DNA from: Austropuccinia psidii
Taxonomy: Eukaryota; Basidiomycota; Pucciniomycetes; Pucciniales; Sphaerophragmiaceae
NCBI GenBank assembly: GCA_023105745.1
Contig: JALGQZ010000014.1
Span: 10,655,851-10,719,850, forward strand
Length of the DNA: 64,000 nucleotides
Direction of reading: 5' to 3'
The translations under genes and the position numbers were made by a program. This document shows, piece by piece, positions 26,301 to 39,349 of this stretch. How positions within the stretch are numbered: the first letter of the stretch is position 1; every line of letters starts with the position of its first letter. The notes under the pieces are model-generated. The model worked only from the letters and a program-made list of their open reading frames with translations. It did no database searches and was not told the DNA's origin.

Positions 26301-28203
26301 TGAGGCCAGATATGGAGCTAGCCAGATGGAGTGCCTTTGCCTTGTCTGGGCTTTGGAAAAACTTCATTATTATCTTGATGGTAGTGTGTTTGAAGTAATT
26401 ACTGATTGTAATGCAGTAAAATCACTTCTCAACATGAAAACTCCAAACAGACACATGTTAAGATGGCAGATTGCTATACAGGAGTATAGAGGAAATATGA
26501 CCATAGTACATAAAGCTGGAAATATTCATAAGAATTCTGATGGCTTAAGTATATGGGCATTACCAAATACACCTGATAGCCCTGCCTATGTTCCTACAAG
26601 TGCAGAACCTCAAATTCCAATTGAAGGAATTAATATCACAGATGTTGGAACAGAATTCTTTGAAGAAGTTAGAGAAAGCTATAAGCAAGATAGGAATTGT
26701 CATATTCTTACTGCTCTACTTGACAAAGATTGCAAAGATGTGGCCTTAGCTAATTCTCTGGATGATATTTGGAAAACATCTTATGATAATGGAAGATTTC
26801 ATTTGTTTGATGGTATACTATATCATAGATCTAAGAACACATGTGTCATGGTCCTATGTAGTAGAATGTTAATTAAAGCCATACTACTAGAATGCCATGA
26901 TAACATATATTCTGAACATCTGTCTGGAGACAGGAGTATGGAAAGAATTAAGACATGTGCCTGGTGGCCATCTTGGAGAAAAGATGTCATTGATTACTGT
27001 CACAGTTGTGATAGATGCCAGAAAGCCAATAAAGCTACTGGTAAAAGATTTGGTTTAATGATCCATATTCAAGAACCAAGTACCCCATGGGAAGTAGTTC
27101 ACATGGATTGGGTAACTGCCTTACCACCTGGAGGTGATAAAGGTTACAATGCATGTCTTGTCATTGTGGACAGATATAGCAAAACACCAATCTTTTTACC
27201 ATGTCACAAAGATGACACATCTATGGATACAGCTCTTTTGATCTGGAATAAAGTAATATCCCATACTGGTCTCTTTAAAAACATCATTAGTGACAGAGGC
27301 CCAAAATTTACATCAGCCTTATGGACTAATTTACATAAGCTTTTGGGTACAAGACTATCATTCTAAACAGCCTACCATCCACAAACAGATGGGCTGGCAG
27401 AAAGAATGATTCAAACCCTTGAGGACATGATCAGAAGATTTTGTGCTCATGGCCTGGAGCTTAAAGATTCTGATGGCTTTACCCATGATTGGTGTACTCT
27501 TATGCCAGCATTGGAATTAGCCTACAAGACCTCCATCCATGCTTCAACAGGCAAAACTCCTGCAATGCTGGAAAAAGGATGGAACCCCAAAGTTCCAATT
27601 GATACTTTGAAAAGAGATCTGGTTGATATTCATCCAACTGCTTCAAGCTTTAAGTTATTGCTTGATAAAGTAAGACATCATGCAAATCAAAGCATGAATG
27701 ATGCCTTTGAATATGCTAAACAGAAATGGGATAAGAGTCATAAGACCCCAGAATTCAAAGTAGGGGACTTAATACTAGTTTCAACCTTGAACTTTAATAA
27801 TATTAAAGGCCCAAAGAAATTAAAAGATTCCTTTGCAGGACCATTTATTATTAAAGCCCTTCATGGGACAAATGCAGTACAAGTAGAACTGACAGTAGAA
27901 CTGGAAAACAAACATCCAACTTTCCCTGTCAGTCTAGTAAAGCATTAAACTTCAAGTGATAAGGAATTATTTCCTTTGAGAAATGAAACACCCTTAGAAG
28001 TACCCCCACTAGATCAAAGTGAGGATAAAAGGGTACTAAAAGTCTTGAAAGACAGAAGACTTAGGGGAAAAAATGAAAGAGAATACTTAGTCAGGTATAA
28101 AAATCCACAACATGAAGATGAATGGATTGTAGAAAGAAAAATACCTGATTACCAAAAGTTTCTAAGAAGATTAAGACATGAGAGAAGACCAATTGCTCAA
28201 TGA
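22539..28203 (+). pseudogene. Gag-Pol polyprotein of element 1 (inactivated)
   Basis: One original frame. Gag runs from ATG 22539 with a Ser/Lys/Gln-rich N-terminus, coiled-coil-like middle and gag core (24000-24400). It is interrupted by TAA 23901 (where GAA is expected) and TGA 24075 (where TGG is expected). The zinc knuckle is cut after CHKCGST by a deletion that shifts the frame near 24470. Pol continues to 28203 in a new frame: protease with LDSGA (24723), RT with MDALKGFHQ and RMPFGIKNAP, RNase H (LYIDSCG), H2C2 integrase finger, integrase core (HMDWV, ISDRG, LAERM) and a chromodomain (EYLVRYKN) near 28080. The RT YIDD box reads FIYD (25747-25758), so a catalytic Asp is lost. A gap of about seven residues lies before ERPYPP compared with element 3. 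Further stops: 25120, 25786, 27364, 27946. Confidence 0.92.
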
Positions 28204-28330
28204 AAAGTTTGAATTGTGTGCTTTACATACTTAAAAAAGTATGAGCAGAGACGTTGGACAGTGGATTATACCCCCCCAAATAACTTGGGGGTATACTACA
28301 AAAGAAAAATTGTGGTACAATGTTCTTTTT

Positions 28331-28342
28331 GGTGGTAGGGAA
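28331..28342 (+). other. Polypurine tract of element 1
   Basis: GGTGGTAGGGAA sits directly before the 3' LTR TGTGAG. This is the expected position for the plus-strand primer. Confidence 0.75.
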
Positions 28343-30511
28343 TGTGAGCCTGTGAGGTATGTATAACATACCCATAAGGCCACAAATAACTTTATACACA
28401 GTTAAATTTGTCTACAACAGAGTTTTTAAATGAATTTAAAATAAAAAAATAACAAAAAATAAGCTTAATTTTTTTTTGGATAAACAAAGCTATAAATATC
28501 ATGTCATTTTTGGATTCTACACCAAAAATAACCTAGTGTACATCCATCAGGTGTTATACCCAAAAACACTTATTTCTTATGTTATTGGAAGATTTAAGAA
28601 TCTCACAGTACTAATGTAACTTTTCTAACATTTTTTTAAAATTGTTAAATTTAAGTTTAAATAAGCTTAAATTTAAAGTTACATAAGGTTTATGCAAGCT
28701 TACCAAAATTTTAGTTAAAATTGAGGTGTTGTGTATATTTACTGAATTGGCTAAGGATTTGTCATACAGAATGTAAATCCTGCGTGAGCTCAATTTAAAA
28801 GGGTTCAAGGCCATAGTATGGCTTTAAATAAATAAAAGGGCAAAATCCACACAGAAAGGTGGGACAAAGGAAAAAGACCAAATAGAGCTGGGGTACCCAA
28901 CTTTTTGGATCTGGAAGGATTCAATTAGGGTTTTCCACCTGTATTGGAGGATTTTAAACCTTATTTCAACTTTAAGATTAGACTTTGATCCAACATTAGA
29001 GTTTAAACTGGTTTTATCCCAATTAAGACAGGAATTTCAAGCTGCCAAGGGGTAAATCCCAATATGCAGGCTTAAATTTAAGGTTTTAAGAACTGTCAAA
29101 GCTTAATTAAACTTAAACCTTTAAGGTTACAAGCATTGAAACCTTATCAAAACTTAAGGTTTGGTGTGTATTGCTATTTTACGTGGAAAAATAGCAATAA
29201 TTTCAAAAATCCATTAAAAATCCAATTCTTAATGGATTTGCTTGAAAGTTTCACACAGATTACAATTTAATATTATCTGTATCTAAATTAAATTTTAACT
29301 ATCTTTTATAATTAGATTTATTGGGTATTTATCCTGGAAATTTAGTCTTTTAATTAAAGATCAAAGAAAATTATAATTTCTTTAAAAATTAATTAAAAAT
29401 TGAGTTTAAGAGATTTCTGCTTTAAATGCTATTTTTAAGTTGTTCATGTGATGAACTCAAATATAAATAAGTTTATCTATAATAAGAACTTAAAATAATC
29501 AGTTTAAATGTGGATTAAAGTTACATGCAGTTAAGAATAACACTGATAACTTTAAATTGGAATTAAAAATAAGTTACCTTAAGTTTAGAACTTTATTTTT
29601 AAGCATGCTCTTTCAGTTTTGACCTGAGCACGCCCTCTATATTAATTATGAACCATGAGAGATTCTCTGAAGACATAAAAAGAGTCTTTTCATCACTGTT
29701 TTTGTCCATCATTGATTATCAACCCAATCTTATTAGAAATTTAAACAGGTAAAGTTTTATCAAATATAAAATCTTATTCTTAAAGTAATTGTTAAATTAT
29801 TTTATTCTTTATTAATTAAAATAAAAGAACTGAAATCATAGAATTCAGATTATTGTTGTAATCACCAATAATACATTTTATTATATAAAATTATCATTTT
29901 AAATATCTTTTAAAATCCACAAATTCCTCTTAAAAACTCTTGAATCATAATTTTTATTATAAAAAGTTGTTTTATCTTTAAAAATATTTATTTTTGGTGT
30001 GTTTTTAACTTATAATTATTATTTAATATAATAACTTTTGCTTTTTGACTTGTTGTATTCAATAAATATTATAAGTAAGTTTTCACTAAAGTTCTATATA
30101 TTTTTTATCTAGTATTAGTTTTTTTATATAGAATTTTATTCTATAAGAATTATTTCTGCACAGTTTGTGTTCTAATTCTTTTATAGATAATATTTATATT
30201 ATTTATAAGTGGTTAATATTCATATTTTCCATGTGTAATTGTCTCATTAAGAGCTTTACACTTCTCATTGTTATAACTGTCAGTGACTATAACAATAATA
30301 GAATAATTATAATTTATTATAATCATTATATTTTTATTATTATTATATTTTATAATAATAATTTAATTTATTTTTTTATATAATTATTTTTAATAATTAT
30401 ATCTAATTTTGTGGTTATAATATTTTGTTATATTATATATTTCTACTGAGGATAGTCATAGTACTCTTGATATTGCTACTATTATCAAGAGTTTCATAGA
30501 CAAACCTTACA
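28343..30511 (+). repeat. 3' LTR of element 1
   Basis: 2169 bp, TGTGAGCC...CCTTACA, co-linear with the 5' LTR with scattered substitutions and small indels. The 3'-terminal hairpin is retained at 30463-30492. Confidence 0.93.
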
Positions 30512-30582
30512 ATAACAGTAGGACCTTTTTATTTAAAACTGATTAATTTTACTGTGTCAGAGTCATAAATATAGCTTGTAGC

Positions 30583-30700
30583 TATCAGGCCGAGTCTATG
30601 ATAATTCTATGAAATAGTATTCACAACTTCAATTTCGATTGTGACATACTTATTAATAATAAAAAATAGTAGTTATAAGGTATTTAAGATGTATTATAGT
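30583..30700 (-). repeat. Left part of an old LTR-A copy
   Basis: TATCAGGCCGAGTCTATGATAA...GATTGTGACAT aligns with the end of LTR-A copies (TGTCAGGCTGAGTCTATGATAA at 34967 and 47881). It breaks at ATAGT where the DNA element at 30701 is inserted. The matching right part resumes at 34673. Confidence 0.7.
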
Positions 30701-33700
30701 CACCATGAGCAAAATTACTACACCTGAGAGCAGGTGTTGCATTTTGAATTTGACATGGGACATATATTGGATACAGGTTGGAAATGGAAAAGAAATTGAA
30801 TTTAGAAATAGAAGTTTTGGAAGAAATTTAAATCACATATGCCAGCCAAAAATTGTCAATTCAGTTGACTCAATAGAAGTTCTTGGTTGGGCTTTTCAGA
30901 GTTCAATAATTCAAAAATACATGGCTGAAAGAATTATTTCAATTTCCCCTTTGTTTTAATCTTCTTTATTCCTTTTGATCATTAAATTGACAGTACATTC
31001 AACCTCTGGGGGTCTTTCTTCTAGATTTCGAAATGTGTATTTTAATTTCAACATTAATTCTATTTCAAGCCCACCTATGGAGGTCCATGTATGAATTATA
31101 TAAAAGTGTCAAAGAAATTTCTCATTAATGAAAAAATTTGTTTGAGAATCTTGGAGTTTCTTCACAAAATAAATATTTTTAAAATATTTACCCTAGCATT
31201 TAACTGTTTACTCTAAATTAAAGAAGGTATTGTGTGAAGAATTATATCCATTTATTTCTCCTTTGATTAAAGTAATATTTAAAGCAAAATTGAAACACTC
31301 TTTCAAGATTCATGGCACAAAGTATTTATAAGGAGGGGACCACAAAGCCGTGCTATATATTGAGAACCATACCCCTATTACAGCCAATCAATTAATTTAG
31401 AGGATGGCTTCAAATTTTTAGATAGATAATATAATCACCAAAACCGGAATATTTGGTTTCAGTTCTACAATTAGCCACCTTTTTATTATGAAATTTCATG
31501 TTTTAACTAAGAACAATTTCAATCTTCATGTCAAAAAAAGGTTTGATAAAAAAGAATATTCAAGCATAAAAAAACATTCACATCTTTATTTTTTGGATAA
31601 TTAAATGTTTTTCTTTATTGATACCAACTGATATTCACTTTTTATATTCTTTTGAAGAAATTCCCAATTCTGAATTAACCATCTTTATCTATTGAAATAC
31701 TTTAATATTTGAAAAACCAAGATCATTTTGTTTTTTATTTGAAGGAAATTAGGGAAGTGTCTTTATCAAGAAATGAAATAAAGCTTGAGGAATGCTAGTG
31801 TTTGTGTGAAACTTTATTAAATTTAATCTTCATGTATAAATATCACTAAAAAACGGATTTGAGAAATCATTTGAAAATTTCAAAATAATTTTTAAAGATA
31901 GATTTCTGTGTAATGAATTTTTGGATCATGTTGTCTGTATTGTATATTTTATTTATATTTTAAATGAAATTTGCTCACTACAAATCCCATTTTGTCACTA
32001 TTGAGATTTATGGAGAGCTCTCAATGCACCAGAAAATTAAAAATTGTATCTGAACTTGGTGGGTTTATAGCTTCAAGTATTTAAAAATGGATTTTGGATT
32101 CATCAATACTAAAAAATAAAAAACTAATATTATCAAAACTAATATAAAAAATAATTTTCCCATCTCTCTACAATTATGTTTCCTTAAACGTATCAGAGAC
32201 CACTTCATATAGCTCAATGAATAATTCCATTTAAGCTAATATGGAGTTTAATCAGCCATGTAAAATAATTGAAAACTTCAGATTTATGAATAAATAAAAC
32301 GATTCAATTGGATTTTTTCATATAATGGCAATGCCATATTAAAGGAAGGCAGGACATCTGGCAAAGATTGGTTCCTTGAAAAATTTGTTTCTCAAAGAAT
32401 ATCTATAAAGTTTTTGGTAGGTTTGTGAGGTTAAGGTTAATTTTATATATTTTAAAGCCTGAAGAAATGATAAATCAACAATAAGCAGCTGGCTGTAAGA
32501 TTCAGTTAAGAAAAGCATGTATTCAGCTCTTTCAAATTTTTTCAGAGGATAATAAAGTAACAGTTCTTGTTTTTATTTAGTATTTAACCTCAATGAAAGA
32601 ATTAAATAATCTATATAAGTAGCATGAAATAGAGGCAGGGCCCATAAGTAAGTTAGACCTTGTTGGGAAATGAGATTCAAGTGAGACAAAGATCACTTCA
32701 GAGCCATGTCCACTAATAATCAAACCTGGTCTGAATAATCTTTAGATTATTGAATTGTCATTATGAATAATTTACAAAGGAATTATAATCATTAATATTT
32801 ATCTTTTAATGGAAATATGTGAAAGGTTTTTATCCAGAAATCCTTGAGTACATTAATATATTTTCTTTACAAACAATCAATTCATTATCAAAATAACAAT
32901 TGGTTTTGTTATTTTTATCAATAAGACTGTGATCTGAATTTTATTATATGTGTATTCAAAAATTAACAAAATTCTGTTTAAAAATTCAAAAGAAGAAAAA
33001 TATAATTAATCTGAATATCAAGGAGTTTCAAACAGGATTGAAGTAAAATCAAGTATTTATATTTTTTTTTGACATAATACTATGCTTTATGGGCAGAAAT
33101 ATCTCAGAAATTGAGTGAAGTGGTCCTTCTGATTACAATTAATAACTCTTAATTTCTGTTTAATATTATTGGAATTATATTGAGTTCAATATATACTCCT
33201 ATTGGTATTTCTAAATTTATTCTTAAACATAAATATCATTTGAATTTATATTTGAAACGAAAACAGTGACATAAAAGCCATGAACAATATCCTAAAAGAT
33301 TTTTCTTTATAAAAAATAATTGATGAAAAATGATATAGTTACCTCAAAAATATTAAATATAAGAACATTCATGAGATTTTCATTTAGTTTAGTTTAATTC
33401 TTTAAATAAGGCTCATATTATATTTTTTTTTGGAAAAAGACAGAATAAGGAAATTCCTTTCTGCTACCAAAAAACAGCTTTCTTTATCTTGTTAATCTTT
33501 TTCTATTTTTTCATCCATATTTTATGGTAATATTTTATTTTTATTTTTTATGAATTTTTATTTTTTTTGTTTTTATTGAGTTTAACTGAGTTGAGCTTTT
33601 ATATTTGTAAACTGTCTTCAATTTACTCTTATATATTGCTTTTTCATAGAAATTACAGTAACATGCCTTCACAAGGACTGTTACTATAACAAGTTTGAAA

Positions 33701-34672
33701 TATGCAAAGTTGATTATGGTGAAGAAACTGCAATTCCTGATTATGTGATATTGTTGACAATCATCGACAATTTTACAGTAGCTGCCATCATGGACACTTT
33801 ACTGTAATTTTATTTGTAAATTATTGATTTCCTCCAGTAGCAAGATCATCTTTGCATAAGGCTCACTACTTCTCCTCTGAGCCGATAAAAAAAAACTTTA
33901 AACAAGCCAGACTAATGGACTGTGTCCATGAAAAAGAGGAGTTTTGGTGCTTATAGTAGAAATTGATGGAACTGATTCATGATAAAAAGGAAGCAGAAAA
34001 TCAAAAAAATAAAAAATAATTTCTAGTAATTCTAATCAGTAAAAAAAATATATATATATAAATTTTTGTATCATTGGGGAAAGAATTTTATTTAAAAAAA
34101 TATAACATCTTTTCTCTTGTCTTTCTCAGGGTGCAAAATGTTTTAAAAAAAAAACTGGAAAAAAAAACCCATCAATCCAGTTTCTAAAGGAGGGGATACA
34201 GCTCAAAATTTCTGATTTTATTTTTTTTGAGCTGGTTTTTGAATAAGAAATAAGAATTGATCTTTCTAAAAAAGCATCAAGTCATAAATCAAGACATATT
34301 AAGGCTTTTATCATCCTCAAGAGTGGTTTTGAATAAGTTTGTCCTCCAAAAGAACTGGAATTTTATAAATGGAAAATCAATATTGAGATGAAATTTTCCT
34401 CTTGAAAAATATTAATTTGAAGATAAAAAGATAAATTGAAATAGTTTTGATATACTAAATTCTCTACTTACTGCATCCAGTTGAAAAAAAGAGGAAAATC
34501 TGGGAGATTCTGTAATATTCCAGAGGCTTAGAAGAACTGGGAATACTAACAAAAATTTGAATTCTGGTTACAACCTAGTTCACAGGAAGCGTCCAAGCTC
34601 ACTCCAAATTGAGTCCAAGCTAATTTCAAAATGGAACACCTGCTCTCAGGTGAAGCCAATTTGCTCATGGTG
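30701..34672. mobile_element. Non-coding DNA element with terminal inverted repeats, TSD AGT
   Basis: The left end CACCATGAGCAAA reappears inverted at the right end (TTTGCTCATGGTG). About 43 of the first 50 bases match between the ends. Each end carries a near-palindrome CACCTGAGAGCAGGTG. The element interrupts an LTR-A copy, and the three bases AGT are duplicated (30698-30700 and 34673-34675). The interior of 3972 bp is AT-rich with no transposase, so it is non-autonomous. A 3-bp duplication with CAC ends suggests a CACTA-like or Harbinger-like family. The short frame at 30705-30959 starts inside the inverted repeat and has no recognisable domain. Confidence 0.8.
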
Positions 34673-34925
34673 AGTGGTGGTGAATACTGCTGAAAGCCCA
34701 GGATGCACTGGCTATCAGTTGATTAACTATAATAAGAAATAAAATACTATGATGGGAGTATGCCCTGATTATTCTAAAAGAGTATAGCTGTTTTTGAAAG
34801 ATGTACTACATAGGAATTCAAGAGCAGGAAGGGGATTCCTCTTTTTGGTAGAGAAAGGTCCCTTGGTATCCTGAAAATGGGGGGAAAGGTCCCCTAGACC
34901 TGTTAACATAGGAAGAGTGAAGATG
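34673..34925 (-). repeat. Right part of the old LTR-A copy
   Basis: AGTGGTGGTGAATACTGCTG... aligns with the LTR-A interior (AGTGGTGGTGAGCGCTG at 35113, 39488 and 48028) up to about 34925. About 40 unplaced bases then precede the next LTR. Confidence 0.65.
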
Positions 34926-34966
34926 TTTCAGTTTAAAGGATTTTCTTGTGTCTCTTACTTCACAAT

Positions 34967-36108
34967 TGTCAGGCTGAGTCTATGATAAAAGTATTAAAAT
35001 GTATTTACAACTTTTAACTATGACTGTGACACGGTAAAAATGGATTTAAGAAGAGTTATAAGAGTTAAAGATGTTTGAATTTAAGAATAAAAGGGCTTTA
35101 CTATATGAAATATAGTGGTGGTGAGCGCTGTTGAAAGCCCTGGGTGCAGCTTTACCTGTTGGGTCACAATAATAAAGGCTACAATAATTCAAATTATAAT
35201 CATACCTGTTTATTACCCAAGAGTAAAACTGTTTTTGACAGTTTACTACTTAGGGTAATAAAGAGCAGGATGAGGAAAGCATTTCTGGGTGTGAAAAGCC
35301 TCCTTTTTATCCTCAAATGGGGTGGAAGGGCTGTTAGACCTTTCCACGCAGAGGAAGTGAACATTTTTTCACTCTCTGAGACAGGCGTGTGGCTTGCAAG
35401 GACCTGTATAGCCTTTCTTGGGCTCAGATGTGGTTTTGAAACCACATATGGGCAGTTTACACCAATACAGGGTGAAACATTTCATCTGGGGACCACATAG
35501 CCCTCTTCTGACGTGTATGATGCATTGAATGCTGTACAGAAACTTTATGAGAGCCCAGTATTGACTGACCTATGAGGTATTGAATTATAAACATTATTCT
35601 TCATCTTTTTGACACCTCATAATCATGGTTATGGGATATTATCCCATGGTAAGACTGTATTGGACAAAATGTGGGATTTTGACCTTAAAACAGCCATAAC
35701 TTTATCAGTTTTTGAGATATCAACCTCAAAATCGGTTCGGTGTGTAGCCCTGTATGTGTCCTACACAATGTTACCCTATTTGATATGGCTATCATTAAAT
35801 ATGACGGAGTTATCCCATGTACAAGATTGTTTGTACATATGTGTGTTTTGAGCAAAAGCTGTATTGGGCTTGTTTGCCCCATAACGTTTGTTCTAGTTTA
35901 GATATGAGGAAATGGATGACACCATCAGATAGCCCTGATTGCACTAATTCCAAAAAGACTCCACTTTAGGTATCTCACACCAAAACTGTAGAAGTTAGAT
36001 GAGAGGTGAATGTTTTGTTCACCCTTATTTGGCCTGAATATGACCATAACTTCTGTAATACTGTTGCTAGCTCAGTTTGGCTGGTACCATTGGATAGCCC
36101 TGACTTAG
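34967..36108 (-). repeat. Truncated LTR-A copy
   Basis: Begins TGTCAGGCTGAGTC, the 3' terminus of LTR-A read on the minus strand. It stays co-linear with the 1440-bp LTR at 47881-49320 until GACTTAG at 36108. The terminal module of about 300 bp is missing and is replaced by the LTR-like block at 36109. Confidence 0.8.
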
Positions 36109-37774
36109 TGTCAGGTTGAGCCTATGTAGAAGCAGTAATTAGGATAGTTACTGTGGGAACTCCTCTTGTGTGGGATAAAATGAGGCAGTACCTGGACGGA
36201 GAAATTACAAGAAAACAGTTTTGAATTGCTGTTCAAGCTTGTGATCCTTGCTCTGCTTGTGTGTCAGAATAATCTGAACTGCCCTTCCTGAAAAATGCTG
36301 AATTATCTTAACTTGAGTTCACAATCAATTTATTTATTGATGGTGGCTAATTCAGAAAAGTGTATTCAACAGACTCTGTCAGAGTTTGCTTGATCACAAA
36401 ATATTTATTTAACCTTTAAAATATAACACTATTTAGTTAACCAAAAGAAATAAGACTAGCACAAATAATACAAAATACTACTACAACAATAATTCAACAT
36501 AATCTTGAGACACTAGGCTAATAATAATACTAAAAAAACAATCAAAAACTTTTTTTTATATGATTTATGATTTTCAGTGTAATGGAATTCTGATATGACC
36601 AGACTAATTAATAGCCACTCTTTGATAATTTAATTTGATAATAATTCTTTTCTTTTAATAATATAGCACTGATTTATTCCTATAATAGGTATTTTCTTTT
36701 ATAATTAAATAAAATCTCTTTGTAGTAACCAAAGTATAACTTTATGAAATGAAAAAATAATATTAACTCCTTTAAAAAAAAATAACTAAATGACCCTTCT
36801 TTTCCTTCTTCAAAGCTTTGATTGCTTATAATAAGGTGAAATTCTTTTTAAAATACTATTTTGTTTAATTTAAGTTTATAAGACTATTATATAAGGCCTT
36901 TTTATCCTTTATATAATAAAATTATATTATAAAGTTTTCCTCTTCTTCTTTTTTTTATGAGACTTCTTTTTATAAGACTGCTTCTTTATTTTAAGAGTTT
37001 TTCTTTTTTTATAAGACTATTATATAAGGCCTTTTTATCCTTTATACAATAGAATTATATATTTGTAGACTAGTTAACCTGATAGTCAGGGATGAATTTA
37101 AATCCACTTTCCACTTTTGGGGGGATAAAAGACATGAGGGAAAGAGGAAAAATTTGGGGAGAGAGGCCCTCTATTTATAATTTTTGGGCTCTCCATGGAA
37201 GGTGTTCAAAAAGAGGGACTTAGAATTTTTCAGTTTCTTTTGGATGGGAAAATTCTTTTCTGGTGGTCCCACCTAAATGATGTCATTTATGTAGATCATT
37301 GCATCATTTGTTTGGTTGATGATGTCATTTGTTGGGTTGCTTACTAATTTGAGGTATTTTTGCTGGTGCTTATTTGAGCTTTATTACTAATCCTTAGACT
37401 TGCTGACTAATCCTCCATGGTACCTGTATCCCTTAACTCCCTAAGTATTACTAATCAAGTAATCTGATTACTAATGCTTTCTTAACTCCTTCCTGCTTAT
37501 GTAATCTGTTTATGTATCCTCCTTCTGCTGTCTTGAATTTAGAATTTTAGATTTTTGAGGCCAATTTGTGGGTTGAAACCCAATTTTATTTTAGGGTTAG
37601 GTTTCAGGTATTTTCCAAACTTTAAAAGGATTTTCCAAAATTTTGACATTTTTTTTATTTTTTTTAATGAATTTTTTCTTTATGTCTCCAATGTGGCTTG
37701 AACCAATCACATGGCCATTTTCCTTGACGCAAGGCATCTCCTTACCAACTTACACATCAGGAAAAAGCCTGACA
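36109..37774. repeat. LTR-like block with TGTCAGG/CCTGACA termini (LTR-B)
   Basis: A 1666-bp block bounded by TGTCAGGTTGAGCCTATG and GGAAAAAGCCTGACA, a 7-bp terminal inverted repeat with TG...CA ends like those of LTR-A. No coding frame inside. The flanks CTTAG and TTGCA do not match, and the interrupted LTR-A does not resume on the right. It is therefore either one end of a deleted element or a solo LTR followed by a deletion. Confidence 0.5.
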
Positions 37775-38566
37775 TTGCATTCAAGCTGGTATTGAAATGT
37801 CACCAGCCTTATTCTGTAGTTTAATTTTTGTTAGTTCAATATTTCTTAATCTATCAAATGGTAAAAGTACATTAAGTTGAATAAAATAAAGCAATAAAAC
37901 CAAGAAATAAAGTAAATTAATTTGAACAGTTTATGAAGACTCAGGCTAATTATTTGAAAACCATTCCTAAAATTAAAGCTTGCAAGATGAGTTGGGATCA
38001 AAGAGAATGAGATTTCAACTAATAAGGAAGATACCCTCAAGTATTTTGATAACAAACAATTGATAAAGTAAAGATATAATCTCTGATATGAGGAAGAAAT
38101 CAGAATCCATTAAAGAGTGGAGTTATATTTGGATGAGCCCCTTTGAGCACCCTGAGTTTCTATTGTGCGCGCACAGGATGAAACTCCCTTTTTGCTACTC
38201 TGTTCGCTCAGTTCTGTTTTCAACAAAGCCGAGTTTCTTTTTCTTACTTCATTGTTATTTCAAGATACCTTTTGAACTTAAAACTTCATTTTCCCCACCC
38301 GCCTCATGCATGGGTGTCCTTTGTTCAATGACCTGGTGCATTTTGGTTTTTTACCAAAAACTCCAAACTGTTGTCTCTTTGCTATAAAGCGATCAGGAGC
38401 ATGATCCGGAATCAGCAAAAGAAGGTAGAAATCTGGACCATATTTTGATGACTCAAGCAATATGCTAGTCAATGTAAACACAACTTTTTCAAATCAAATA
38501 TTTAAGTAGATTTGCTGAGTTGCTTCTGTCTCTTTGTATAATTTATGATTCCTCAAAAGAAGATAG
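37775..38566. other. Spacer, partly GC-richer
   Basis: The stretch 38090-38430 is less AT-rich, and short frames exist on both strands, but none shows a recognisable motif. The last five bases (GATAG) are the target site of the next solo LTR. Confidence 0.4.
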
Positions 38567-39097
38567 TGTTGAGGATTGGTGATCCTATTGAGGTTAGCTG
38601 AGAATTGACTTACCAACGAGACCGTAGCGCATTGGAACAAGAACTGTCTGACTTGATGAATACTGGCTTACCCATATGCAATATCTAAGTCCTTAGGACT
38701 ATAAATAGAGGCTCTGTTGTACATACTTACTTACTATCTTCATCCTTCTCATATCACATTATCACTTAATATCTTATCTATTTTTTCTAATCTCTCTTAC
38801 TGATTAATCACTCGTTCAATGAGGCTGGTTGGATAATAGGTATAGTATTTGTATCTCTTGTATTCATGTGTCGTTATTACTAATAGAATACTTCAATATG
38901 CAGAGTTTTTATCATCAAGATACATTAGGAAGAAGTTATTTGCATTACATTCTATTCTTACTAGTTAAGTAAATTAATTACAGTTTAGCTTTATTCCATA
39001 TACAACTTATATTAATAATGTTTCTTTTTTAGTATTACTATTACTAGTTTTTTGTAATCATAGCAATTTTTAATTGTTGTAACCTTAACTCATTGCA
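38567..39097 (+). repeat. Solo LTR of 531 bp, TSD GATAG, possibly Ty1/copia
   Basis: Starts TGTTGAGGATTGG and ends ACTCATTGCA (TG...CA). GATAG flanks both sides exactly (38562-38566 and 39098-39102). It contains TATAAATAGAGG at 38700, then a pyrimidine-rich stretch. The short length and TGTTGAGG start resemble copia LTRs. The assignment to copia is inferred, since no internal region is present. Confidence 0.85.
38700..38711 (+). promoter_or_regulatory. TATA box in the 531-bp solo LTR
   Basis: TATAAATAGAGG lies about 135 bases into the LTR and is followed by CT-rich sequence, as expected for an LTR core promoter. A solo LTR could drive neighbouring transcription, which is inferred only. Confidence 0.5.
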
Positions 39098-39102
39098 GAT
39101 AG

Positions 39103-39349
39103 CTAAGTGTTTGAAATTCTTCTTTGATCAGCAAACAATTCAATGAGCTTATCAAAAATTTTGTTTATTTTTGGAGAAAGATGATATTAACATTCTTTTG
39201 TGTCAGCTCAGGACCATTTGCATGCAACGTTGCAGCTGAAACGTCAGCTTTTTTCCTGATGTGTGAGACAAGTATTCTTTTTCTTTTGTTTCCAACAGAT
39301 GCTACCCACAGGGGTACTTCTACTTTTCACTCCCCTCAAAAAAAATTTT
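39103..39349. other. Short spacer left of element 2
   Basis: No repeat or gene recognised between the solo LTR and the first alignable LTR-A bases. Confidence 0.4.

Larger units (their letters stand above)
19686..30511 (+). mobile_element. Element 1: complete, inactivated Ty3/gypsy chromovirus-type element
   Basis: Two direct LTRs (19686-21826 and 28343-30511) enclose a PBS, overlapping ORF1 and Gag-Pol frames with a chromodomain, and a polypurine tract. The 5-bp sequence ATAAC flanks both ends (19681-19685 and 30512-30516), so both termini are original. Total length is 10826 bp. The LTRs differ by roughly one base in 15 over the stretches compared, plus small indels, so the insertion is old. 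Domain order is gag, protease, reverse transcriptase, RNase H, integrase, chromodomain. The coding frames are broken by at least six stops and one frameshifting deletion, so it is not autonomous. Confidence 0.95.

Noticed and set aside
30705..30959. 84-codon frame beginning in the left inverted repeat of the DNA element
   Set aside because: The first third lies within the inverted repeat itself and the rest has no domain; it is expected by chance in such sequence.
35144..35851. 80-118 codon frames in LTR-A copies (also near 39983 and 48524)
   Set aside because: They recur because the LTR is repeated. They have no consistent start, domain or length between copies.
36109..37774. LTR-B as a clean solo LTR insertion into LTR-A
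   Set aside because: Flanks CTTAG and TTGCA differ and LTR-A does not resume on the right, so a simple insertion is not supported. It is listed only as an LTR-like block.
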